From positions 1,240,001-1,304,000 of the forward strand of contig NZ_JAAZWE010000001.1 of NCBI RefSeq assembly GCF_013185185.1: a DNA stretch of 64,000 nucleotides, written 5' to 3'. The stretch comes from Saccharibacillus endophyticus. GTDB taxonomy: Bacteria > Bacillota > Bacilli > Paenibacillales > Paenibacillaceae. The position numbers and the translations under genes are program-made. Shown here piece by piece: positions 18,107 through 24,469 of this stretch (position 1 is its first letter; the number at the start of each line of letters is the position of its first letter). Below the pieces are notes generated by a model. That model saw only the letters and a program-made list of their open reading frames with translations, had not been told where the DNA came from and made no database searches.

Positions 18107-18491
18107 CTCCGCACCTCTTTCGCTTCAAAAACGTTTCCTGTATATACCAGTTGACCGTTGTATTTTTCTCAAAATGAAAGATAAACACTAAATCCTTCCC
18201 TTACAATTAATTTACAATATACAGAATAAATAAACATCGGTCAATTTCTTTTTGCATCCATTTTTGAACAATACTTGAATGATTTAAACCAAGCAGCAAC
18301 AAGGATTTTAAAATGGAAATCTACTTACCGTAATGACCCGACAGTCATGTATTTAAATTCATGATTTTGATAATTATATTCAGCTAGTAATAATGAAAAA
18401 CAAGATGTTTGGTAGTTTTGACGAGGGTTTAGCAGCGCTTTACTCATAACGTAACTTTTCTGGAATAAATTCCGTCAAATAGATAATGGGA
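18107..18491. other. AT-rich divergent intergenic region
   Basis: About 385 bp between the minus-strand regulator and the plus-strand lipoprotein. It holds the regulator promoter (18216-18244). GGAATAAATTCC (near 18461) is a short palindrome ahead of the lipoprotein. Nothing else is recognised. Confidence 0.5.
18216..18244 (-). promoter_or_regulatory. Sigma-A promoter of the regulator-peptide operon
   Basis: On the minus strand TTGACC (18244-18239) and TATATT (18221-18216) are separated by 17 nt. A direct repeat TTACAAT lies just downstream of the -10 and might be an operator. Confidence 0.7.
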
Positions 18492-18505
18492 GAGGAGGAG
18501 AATGT

Positions 18506-18937
18506 CTGAATACATCTATTCTTTTTCGAAGCAAAAATTTGTGGATCATTGTGATGCTCGCTTTTTCAATGACGTTAACGGGATGTAAAGAAGTAAATTA
18601 TTCGCAATCCAACGGCGGAGTTTCGATCTCTTCGACCACAGTTGCCGTACCTAATGATGAACAAAACGAGGACGCGAAAATCCGCCAGATTGCCTGGGAC
18701 AGCTTAAGCGATCGACAAAAAGACTCCGTACAAGGAAACTGGAAAACGGCTAAAGTTGAACGGCCCAAAGGAAGTTCGATCTGGTATGGAATCGCGATGG
18801 ATAAGCAAAGCACGCCAATGCCGGATCAAGTTATTCTGGTGACCTTTAATACGCTTCAAGATCAGCTGCTGGGTCCGTTGGTTATTTATATCGATGCCGA
18901 GAGCGAGCAGCGTATCGGAGTAGGCATTCGCGAGTAA
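18506..18937 (+). CDS. Small lipoprotein, apparent CTG start
   Basis: About 143 residues. Reading from CTG at 18506 gives a complete lipoprotein signal: a basic n-region (LFRSKN), a hydrophobic core (LWIIVMLAFSM) and a lipobox (LTGC). GGAGG (18494-18498) is 7 nt before the CTG. The alternative TTG at 18539 lacks a ribosome binding site and removes the basic n-region. An ATG at 18502 is better placed for the ribosome but is out of frame and stops after 28 codons. The mature domain (about 70-143) has no recognised family. It faces the regulator-peptide pair across a shared AT-rich promoter region and may be a target of it. Confidence 0.65.
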   Translation: MNTSILFRSKNLWIIVMLAFSMTLTGCKEVNYSQSNGGVSISSTTVAVPNDEQNEDAKIRQIAWDSLSDRQKDSVQGNWKTAKVERPKGSSIWYGIAMDKQSTPMPDQVILVTFNTLQDQLLGPLVIYIDAESEQRIGVGIRE

Positions 18938-18945
18938 AACGACGA

Positions 18946-18977
18946 AAGCCCTCATTCCGCCAAGGAATCGAGGGCTT
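18946..18977 (+). terminator. Intrinsic terminator-like hairpin
   Basis: AAGCCCTCATTCC pairs with GGAATCGAGGGCTT after the lipoprotein gene and before the converging small gene at 18996. The T-run is weak. Confidence 0.6.
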
Positions 18978-18995
18978 ATCCGGTATTGAACACGT

Positions 18996-19172
18996 TCAGT
19001 TCTTTTTTGAATCGGCATCTTGTTCGTCATGATGAGACTCCGCTTGCGACAGTACCGATCCTGCAAGCGATTTGGTATTTTTTTCGGCCTCTTTATCGTG
19101 AAGCACTTTGGAAGCCAGCGCCGTCATTTTTTTCGAGGAATGCTTGCCGTCATGGTCATTGGAATTGGGCAT
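18996..19172 (-). CDS. Small conserved hydrophilic protein
   Basis: A 58-residue protein with the pattern KMTALASKVLHD followed by KSLAGSVLSQ, seen in short uncharacterised proteins found in many bacteria. The ATG at 19172 is chosen because an almost perfect GGAGGTGAT lies 5-8 nt upstream; the frame is open further but without a better site. It is highly charged, has no membrane segment and no known function. Confidence 0.7.
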   Translation of the reverse strand: MPNSNDHDGKHSSKKMTALASKVLHDKEAEKNTKSLAGSVLSQAESHHDEQDADSKKN

Positions 19173-19252
19173 CCGTATCACCTCCATAGTGTGGAAGTAA
19201 CCGGAATGGCGGGAGAGGAAACAGGCGGACATAAAGTTCGGTTCCGCATGCG

Positions 19253-19912
19253 CTATCCGATTTTTGTCCGGCTGCGGCTTATCATATAAACGTTCCCTTT
19301 CAATGCTTCGCCACGATACTTCTCCCCCAGATCCAGATCCTTGCCTCTCACCAACAGCACGACCTCGCGCCGAAGCTCTCGGTCCTCTGCTTCCTCTTCC
19401 CGACTATGCGCAGAAATGGTCCCTTTGAACACCCGATAGCCGGATACGAAAAACAGCGGGCAGGTCGCGATCGTGTCCGTTTTCACGAACACCGCGATAA
19501 TGAACACGATCATCAGCAGCGAAACGGCAAAATTGGTGATCGACGAGTAATCCAGCGCAAGCCGCGGCAGCAGCAGGGTCATGAGGAAAAAGGTATAGTC
19601 GCTGGCGGGCAGCTTTTCGAACCGCCGAACCGCGTAGTTCTGTCCGCCGCTTCCCGAATGCACCTTTTTCCCGATATCGCGCAGCAGCCAGACGATCACC
19701 AGACGGTACAAAAGCAGCGAACCTCCGAGCACGGCCAGCAGGAAACCTGATTCCGCAATCCAAAGGCGCCCTCCGAGCATCTGCGACAACCGCTCTTCCC
19801 GAATCGCCTGCGGCAGCAGATCGTTGCGATACAAAAAACCGCCGAGCATCAGCATCAACAACGGCGCATAGGCGGTCGTCCAGAGGATGATCGGTTCTTT
19901 TTTACTCCACAT
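19253..19912 (-). CDS. Four-TM membrane protein, candidate KwaA-like partner
   Basis: About 219 residues. It has four membrane segments (about 9-28, 48-75, and two in 105-150), then a cytoplasmic tail with TCPLFFVSGYRVFKG and VYMISR. The order (4 TM, then a conserved Pro-Gly-Tyr segment and a short beta-rich tail) resembles KwaA of Kiwa anti-phage systems. The gene follows the DUF4868-like gene by 16 bp in the same operon, although in described Kiwa loci kwaA precedes kwaB. AGGAGGAG lies upstream of the ATG at 19912. The assignment rests on topology, size and partner, not on a computed alignment. Confidence 0.55.
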   Translation of the reverse strand: MWSKKEPIILWTTAYAPLLMLMLGGFLYRNDLLPQAIREERLSQMLGGRLWIAESGFLLAVLGGSLLLYRLVIVWLLRDIGKKVHSGSGGQNYAVRRFEKLPASDYTFFLMTLLLPRLALDYSSITNFAVSLLMIVFIIAVFVKTDTIATCPLFFVSGYRVFKGTISAHSREEEAEDRELRREVVLLVRGKDLDLGEKYRGEALKGNVYMISRSRTKIG

Positions 19913-19928
19913 TCCCCAAGCTCCTCCT

Positions 19929-20999
19929 CTATACGTCCATATCCGTCTGTTGCTCGGCATTCTCGATCGAGTCGGTCAGGCCGAATTCTTTCGTTAAAAA
20001 GGACTGGACGATTTTATTCCCGAAAAAGCGCAGCAGCACCGTGGGACGGCTTCCTTCCGGATAGATCACCAGCTCTTTTTCCAAGTCGAGAAAATCGTAC
20101 AGTTCCCATAACGGGGCATAAGCTTGACGGTATTCTTGCTCGCGGTCCGAACTGGCGGGAATGTTGTTTCGGATCATACGCAGTTCGCTGCACCGGTCTT
20201 TGAAGTTCTGCTCCAGCGCGTCCATTTGTTTCTCGCCCATTTGCGCTACTGTTCTTGTATGGAAAAAGGCTGTGCAGTCATGCTTAAAGCGCTCTTTATC
20301 CGCTTCGCCGATCGCAAAAAAAGGCATATCCGTAAGCGTATCGAGATTGCGATCCCGGGCTTGGACGATATGATCGCGGTAATCGAACACATATTCAAAA
20401 GATTGAAGCCTGGAGATGTACAGCTCGTTTTCGATCATGATGAATTCAATCTTCCCGCCCAATTCGATCAATTCCTCGGAAGTCTCCGTCAGTTCATTCG
20501 AGCTGCCAAACGCCCACTTTTTTCGAGATGCGCTTTGTTTGGGTTTGCGGTAGAAAAAGAAATACAATCGATGGCCGTCAAATTCGAGTTGAACGATCTG
20601 GAACTCCGTATCGGTCGTTTCCAGCAAACTGTCCGGATGGGCCAACGCTTGGAGAAGACGTTTTTTGCGTTCATACGGAATTCCGATCGTTTCGTCCAAC
20701 GTTAATCGGGCCAACCGTTCATGCTTTTGGACTTCCAGATGGTATTCACCGACCGCGAAGCGCCGCGTTCCGTCCGATTCTGTAATCTGTAACGCACGCG
20801 TCTCGCGAAGGATCTGCTGCTTAAGCCATGTGCCCAGACTTTCCGATAAGGAGAGCGATTTGGCACGGTAATAACGATCTGCTTCCTTTTGCTTGCGTAC
20901 AAGGGAAAAAACCACGTTGATTTCGCGCAGCTCTTCCGGGGTGGCGAGGCGGCTTAGCTTAGTCAGCGGATGATTCGGCTTGTTGATCGCTAAAGTCAT
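19929..20999 (-). CDS. DUF4868-like protein, candidate KwaB of a Kiwa-type defence system
   Basis: A 356-residue soluble protein. The central segment (about 115-230), with VQLEFDGHRLYFFFYRKPKQ, FIMIENELYISRLQSFEYVF and an acidic/aromatic C-terminal half, follows the pattern of DUF4868 proteins. There a short beta strand hairpin reads 'exposed phrase, ELYISxxxxFExxF'. KwaB, the cytoplasmic component of Kiwa, carries DUF4868 and is about 315 residues long. The adjoining gene encodes a 4-TM protein, as KwaA does. AAGGAG lies before the ATG. It could instead be a DUF4868 relative with another role. Confidence 0.55.
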   Translation of the reverse strand: MTLAINKPNHPLTKLSRLATPEELREINVVFSLVRKQKEADRYYRAKSLSLSESLGTWLKQQILRETRALQITESDGTRRFAVGEYHLEVQKHERLARLTLDETIGIPYERKKRLLQALAHPDSLLETTDTEFQIVQLEFDGHRLYFFFYRKPKQSASRKKWAFGSSNELTETSEELIELGGKIEFIMIENELYISRLQSFEYVFDYRDHIVQARDRNLDTLTDMPFFAIGEADKERFKHDCTAFFHTRTVAQMGEKQMDALEQNFKDRCSELRMIRNNIPASSDREQEYRQAYAPLWELYDFLDLEKELVIYPEGSRPTVLLRFFGNKIVQSFLTKEFGLTDSIENAEQQTDMDV

Positions 21000-21026
21000 G
21001 GATTGGCTGGCTCCTTTTTGTAAAGG

Positions 21027-21437
21027 TTAGGCAAACATCCCGCTGAGCGTGGCGCCGATCGCGACGAATACGATACCGACGCTGACGGGAATGACGGATA
21101 GCAGAATGCTTGTCGTCGACTTTAATTTAAAACGCGCCGGATTGTCCCGCAGATAGTACACGTCGACGGGAAGACCGATCTTGTGGCTTCTCCATGAGGT
21201 GCCGACCTTGGATCGTTCTTCCAATAGACCCTCCGGGGTATTAAAGCGTACAATCGGAAAATAGTAACGCATCGTGCGATTGGAGCTGCGCCGAACTTCT
21301 TCGGCATACTCCACAACTTCGCCTGTCGAAACTTCGGCGTGCCGCATGAAGCTTCGGTGTCGCAGCCATACGAACACGCCGATCCCCGCAACGATAACCC
21401 CGATCGCGAGAAAAAGCAGTCCCATCCATTGAATCAA
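21027..21437 (-). CDS. DUF3592 membrane protein
   Basis: A 136-residue protein. TM segments lie at about 5-26 and 108-132 and enclose a soluble beta domain with TGEVVEYAEEVRR, YYFPIVRFNT and GLPVDVYYLRDNP, the typical DUF3592 signature. Translation starts at TTG (21437), with AGGGA upstream. It precedes the DUF4868-like gene by 27 bp and is likely the first gene of that operon. DUF3592 proteins have no agreed function; here it may be an accessory of the candidate defence operon or unrelated. Confidence 0.8.
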   Translation of the reverse strand: MIQWMGLLFLAIGVIVAGIGVFVWLRHRSFMRHAEVSTGEVVEYAEEVRRSSNRTMRYYFPIVRFNTPEGLLEERSKVGTSWRSHKIGLPVDVYYLRDNPARFKLKSTTSILLSVIPVSVGIVFVAIGATLSGMFA

Positions 21438-21540
21438 GGGAATCCCTCGCTTTCTTTGGCTTATTTACGTTTCTGCCTGCTTCCTCTCCTGCTTATTACC
21501 CTTTTTCAGGCAGATTGAGTTGAGCCAAACCAGGGAAAAA

Positions 21541-21592
21541 GTGCGAACCTGAAGCTCCCAACAAATCCCCGGGAGGTTCGCACTTTTTGACC
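21541..21592. repeat. Dispersed hairpin repeat, family B copy 1
   Basis: GTGCGAACCT and AGGTTCGCAC form the stem; the inner part is GAAGCTCCCAACAAATCCCCGG. The same arrangement with conserved GAAGCT, CA, AAAT and CCCGGGAGGTTCGCA occurs at 45070-45111. T-rich flanks would let it act as a terminator. Confidence 0.75.
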
Positions 21593-21630
21593 CGGGAAGC
21601 CTTACCGGGCTTGGGGTTAGAGTGGGTGCA

Positions 21631-21662
21631 ATCGCACTCCGTGCGGGTGCGCGGATTGAAAC
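21631..21662 (+). CRISPR. Solitary CRISPR-repeat-like sequence (type I-C style)
   Basis: A 32-nt stretch begins ATCGCACTCCGTGCGGGTGC and ends GCGGATTGAAAC. It has the I-C hallmarks: a CGCACTC/GGGTGCG stem and a 3' GGATTGAAA handle. Only one unit is present and no cas gene is in the window, so it is at best the relic of an array or a lone repeat. Confidence 0.5.
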
Positions 21663-21750
21663 TTTGCATTCCAAGCCACCTATATACCTAAATACAAAAA
21701 AAGGCTTTCTCTTATTCGAGAAAACCTTTATCTACACACCTTTTAAATAA

Positions 21751-21945
21751 CTACTTTTCCTCCTGCTCATCCTGCTTGGAATCGCCGAATGCCGCGCCCA
21801 ACGCTATGCCTACCGCCATTCCGATCGGAAGTCCCAACGTAATATTGTCCATCATCAATCCGAACAAAAGACCGAACGAAGTACCAAGCGCGATCCCGAT
21901 GCTTATCGACTGCTCCTTCGTTTTCGACTGCTCTTTCGTTTTCAT
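21751..21945 (-). CDS. Small glycine-zipper membrane protein
   Basis: A 64-residue protein: a charged start (KTKEQSKTKEQS), two hydrophobic Gly-rich segments (IGIALGTSFGLLFGLMM and LGLPIGMAVGIALGAAFG) and an acidic tail. It resembles the 81-residue protein at 43750, with the same GMPLGIALG pattern, so the two are paralogues. AGGAG precedes the ATG. A small integral membrane protein of unknown role. Confidence 0.7.
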   Translation of the reverse strand: MKTKEQSKTKEQSISIGIALGTSFGLLFGLMMDNITLGLPIGMAVGIALGAAFGDSKQDEQEEK

Positions 21946-21990
21946 CGCTGCACTCTCCTTTGTCCAATTTCTTCCTACTACGCGCCCCGC

Positions 21991-22431
21991 TCAATTCCGT
22001 TTCGCGAAATATATCCACATCGCATAAAACAAAATGACCATAAACAGCAGCGCACCCAACAAGGCAAAGAACACCGCCGCATTCAAAAACCCCGCAATCA
22101 CCGTAGCAACGCCGAGCGCCGCAAACATCACCAAGCATGTCATCGAAGCCGTTTTTTGAATAATGAGGCTGAACCGTTCGTCATTTTCTTCGATCTGCAT
22201 TTTTTTGAGCGCGGCTTCGCTTCTTGAGCCTTTGATATTTTGCGCAAGGAATCCGAGAATTACCAACTCCAATCCGAAAAAGATGCCTTGGTGAAATCCT
22301 TTCGTGAAGCTGTTCAGGATCGGCAGTTCCGAGCGGTACAGCATAAAGCCCGTATAGATCAACGCAACGGCCATCGCCAACACCGTCAACACAATAATGC
22401 GGGTCCGTACCTTTTGCCGAAATGTGTGCAT
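21991..22431 (-). CDS. Membrane protein paired with XRE regulator
   Basis: A 146-residue protein with four predicted membrane segments (about 12-32, 43-62, 90-110 and 115-140) and a cytoplasmic loop KKMQIEENDERF. The loop is typical of membrane partners of small YozG/YvaO-like XRE regulators, where the ENDER motif is conserved. It begins 3 bp after the regulator stop codon, so they form one operon. Its role is probably sensing or modulating the regulator; this is inference. Confidence 0.7.
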   Translation of the reverse strand: MHTFRQKVRTRIIVLTVLAMAVALIYTGFMLYRSELPILNSFTKGFHQGIFFGLELVILGFLAQNIKGSRSEAALKKMQIEENDERFSLIIQKTASMTCLVMFAALGVATVIAGFLNAAVFFALLGALLFMVILFYAMWIYFAKRN

Positions 22432-22434
22432 GGT

Positions 22435-22638
22435 CTATTCCTCCACTTCGCTGAAATCAAATACTTCTTCGATCGTCAGTCCGAAAAAGCGAGCGATCTT
22501 GTAAGCCAACACCAGAGAAGCCGTATACTTGCCGACTTCGAGCGACGTGATCGTTTGGCGGGTTACGCCGACGGCCAGTCCCAATTCCTCTTGCGACAGC
22601 TTGCGCTGCTTCCGCAATTCCGGGATTCGTGTTTTCAA
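22435..22638 (-). CDS. XRE-family small transcriptional regulator
   Basis: A 67-residue protein that is nearly all helix-turn-helix: LRKQRKLSQEELGLAVGVTR, then QTITSLEVGKY, and a C-terminal LTIEEVFDF. It starts at TTG (22638) with GGGAGGAG 5 nt upstream. It is co-transcribed with the membrane protein at 21991. The promoter at 22683-22711 is covered by TTTGCA repeats, which are likely its own operators. Confidence 0.88.
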   Translation of the reverse strand: MKTRIPELRKQRKLSQEELGLAVGVTRQTITSLEVGKYTASLVLAYKIARFFGLTIEEVFDFSEVEE

Positions 22639-22657
22639 TAGGACTCCTCCCTCACCA

Positions 22658-22723
22658 TTTGCAATGTCTGCTTTGCAATTTTAGTATAGTTAACTTTGCA
22701 TAAAGTGTCAAGTCAGCTTTGCA
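22658..22723 (-). promoter_or_regulatory. Sigma-A promoter with TTTGCA operator repeats
   Basis: On the minus strand TTGACA (22711-22706) and TATACT (22688-22683) are 17 nt apart. TTTGCA (plus-strand sense) occurs at 22658, 22672, 22695 and 22718, two of them flanking or inside the promoter. Spacing is 14, 23 and 23 bp, about two helical turns for the latter. Autoregulation by the XRE protein is the simplest reading. Confidence 0.75.
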
Positions 22724-22830
22724 AAAGCACTCGAGACTTTTAAAAGCTAGAGTAATCTTGCAATTTTGCGTACCCTTGTGTAAGATACGTTTAAACGATC
22801 AAACATTTCGACATTAAAGGATGAAGCATA

Positions 22831-23232
22831 ATGAAGGATGAAAAACATTCCAAATCCGGCGAAGAAAACGAACATTCAAATCCGAAATTGCTCGCCAAAA
22901 AGCAGACGGTATTGGAGGAATTGCGATCGGCAACGGACATTTTAAAAGCGCTCGCGGAACCTGTAAGACAGGATATTCTGATGATGTTCATGCTGCACAA
23001 GCGGCTCAACGTTTCCCAGGTCGTCGAACGTTCGGAGCTGTCCCGCCCCGCTATTTCGCATCATTTGAAAGTTCTTAAACAAGCCGGTATCGTCACTTCG
23101 CGCAAAGAAGCTACTGAAGTCTATTACAGCTTGGCGGAGCAGGATTCGGTCGTATCGAAACTCCGACGATTGCTTGCTGCCGTCATGGAATTGGAACAAG
23201 ATCCGGATAAAACGCACGAGCCCAAAGCTTGA
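22831..23232 (+). CDS. ArsR-family transcriptional regulator
   Basis: A 133-residue winged-helix protein. The DNA-binding part reads ILKALAEPVRQDILMMFML, then VSQVVERSELSRPAISHHLK and VLKQAGIVTSRKEATEVYYS, typical of ArsR/SmtB repressors. No Cys metal site of the ELCVCDL type is seen, so it is probably not an arsenic sensor. The N-terminal 30 residues are a charged extension. AAAGGATG lies before the ATG. An AAACATTT (22802-22809) in its leader is the reverse of the AAATGTTT repeats before the downstream dehydrogenase gene. Confidence 0.88.
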   Translation: MKDEKHSKSGEENEHSNPKLLAKKQTVLEELRSATDILKALAEPVRQDILMMFMLHKRLNVSQVVERSELSRPAISHHLKVLKQAGIVTSRKEATEVYYSLAEQDSVVSKLRRLLAAVMELEQDPDKTHEPKA

Positions 23233-23255
23233 ACAACAGATCGCAAAGCCATCCT

Positions 23256-23283
23256 AAAAAGTATCCCTTCAAAGATGCTTTTT
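23256..23283 (+). terminator. Intrinsic terminator
   Basis: AAAAAGTATC and GATGCTTTTT flank a short loop after the ArsR gene. Confidence 0.65.
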
Positions 23284-23300
23284 ATTTATCCTTTTAGTCC

Positions 23301-23324
23301 AAATGTTTAAATGTTTAAATGTTT
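23301..23324 (+). promoter_or_regulatory. Three tandem AAATGTTT repeats
   Basis: The 8-mer AAATGTTT is repeated three times without gap, about 50 bp before the dehydrogenase start. The inverse, AAACATTT, lies in the arsR leader. A likely operator of the ArsR protein. Confidence 0.6.
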
Positions 23325-23375
23325 AATCATTTAGATTTATCGACTTATATATTCTACCAATCGGGAGGAATAATC

Positions 23376-24170
23376 ATGATTGATCGGTACACCGGAAAAA
23401 CGGTTTTGATCACAGGAGCTTCGTCGGGAATCGGAGAATGTTTCTCGGAAGAGCTTGCCGCAAAAGGCGCACATCTGATCCTTGTTGCTCGTTCCTCAGA
23501 AAAGCTGAATGCTTTGGCCGAGAGATTATCCGGTCGATACGGGATTCAGGCTGTCGCGATTTCTTTGGACCTGTCCGTAAGCGGCGCGGCAGAACGGTTA
23601 ACGAAGAATATGCAAGATTGCGGTTTGCAACCCGATATGTTGATCAACAACGCCGGCATCGGCACGATGGCCCGGTTTGAAGAAATTGACGCGGCACGAA
23701 TCGAACGCGAAGTTACGCTTAATATCATGACACTGACCGAATTGACCCGCTATTTGCTGCCGAACATGCTGAAGCGAGGTTCCGGTCTTGTGATCAATGT
23801 TGCTTCGATGACCGCGTTTCAACCTTCTCCCTACATGGCTGTGTACGGCGCGACGAAAGCTTATGTGTTGAGTTTTACCGAAGCATTGTGGGCGGAAAAT
23901 CAAAATCGAGGCGTACAATTTCTGGCTTTATGCCCCGGCGAAACGCAAAGCTCTTTTCACGGCTCTTCCGGCGCAGATTCGCTCAATGGAAAACGCATGC
24001 AGCCGATCGAAGTCGTGAACGCGGCTTTTCAAGCGGTCGAGCAGCAAAAAAATTATCGGATCGCCGGACGCGGCAATTACTGGATGGGGCAGCTGCCGCG
24101 TTTTTTCTCACGACGTTCGGTACTCCGGATCGTCGAGCGAATGCTGCGTTCGGGATTAAAGCACACTTGA
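23376..24170 (+). CDS. Short-chain dehydrogenase/reductase
   Basis: A 264-residue classical SDR. The cofactor motif is TGASSGIGE (about 12-20), then NNAGIG (about 88-93), catalytic Ser in NVASMTAF and YxxxK in YGATKAY. It is an NADP(H)-preferring type judged by the Arg after the first beta-alpha unit; the substrate is unknown. The ATG at 23376 follows GGGAGG. The AAATGTTT repeats upstream suggest control by the neighbouring ArsR protein. Confidence 0.92.
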   Translation: MIDRYTGKTVLITGASSGIGECFSEELAAKGAHLILVARSSEKLNALAERLSGRYGIQAVAISLDLSVSGAAERLTKNMQDCGLQPDMLINNAGIGTMARFEEIDAARIEREVTLNIMTLTELTRYLLPNMLKRGSGLVINVASMTAFQPSPYMAVYGATKAYVLSFTEALWAENQNRGVQFLALCPGETQSSFHGSSGADSLNGKRMQPIEVVNAAFQAVEQQKNYRIAGRGNYWMGQLPRFFSRRSVLRIVERMLRSGLKHT

Positions 24171-24185
24171 TCCCGATCGAACACA

Positions 24186-24217
24186 AAAACCGGACGATGC
24201 AAGATCGTCCGGTTTTC
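24186..24217. terminator. Bidirectional terminator
   Basis: AAAACCGGACGAT pairs with ATCGTCCGGTTTT across 5 nt between converging genes. Confidence 0.85.
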
Positions 24218-24227
24218 TTAAGGAATG

Positions 24228-24455
24228 CTACAACTGGATCAGTCCGTTCACCAACAAAATCAATCCAAAGCCCGCACACAATACGCCGCCGACCGTTTTT
24301 GCGCGGCTGCGACGGCGATCGTAGTATTTCGGCCAGATCACGTACACGCCGAAAGCGATCAGCAAAATGCCCATGCCCAGGCTAAAATAGTGCATGATTC
24401 CGGTTATTGCTTCGGCACCCTGCCGGACGGCTTGGTCGCGGGGCGATTCTTCCAT
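24228..24455 (-). CDS. Small membrane protein
   Basis: A 75-residue protein with two hydrophobic segments (about 22-41 and 54-74) and a basic loop YYDRRRSRAK between them. AGGAGAG lies upstream of the ATG. It follows the yesN-like gene's stop-side region in the opposite sense of reading order (24470 is upstream on the same strand), so it could be the last gene of that transcript. No known function. Confidence 0.65.
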   Translation of the reverse strand: MEESPRDQAVRQGAEAITGIMHYFSLGMGILLIAFGVYVIWPKYYDRRRSRAKTVGGVLCAGFGLILLVNGLIQL

Positions 24456-24469
24456 GAACGATCTCTCCT

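Noticed and set aside
18502-18588. 28-codon frame starting at the ATG upstream of the lipoprotein
   Set aside because: It ends quickly and has no signal or family; the lipoprotein frame is far better supported. An upstream-frame regulatory role cannot be excluded.
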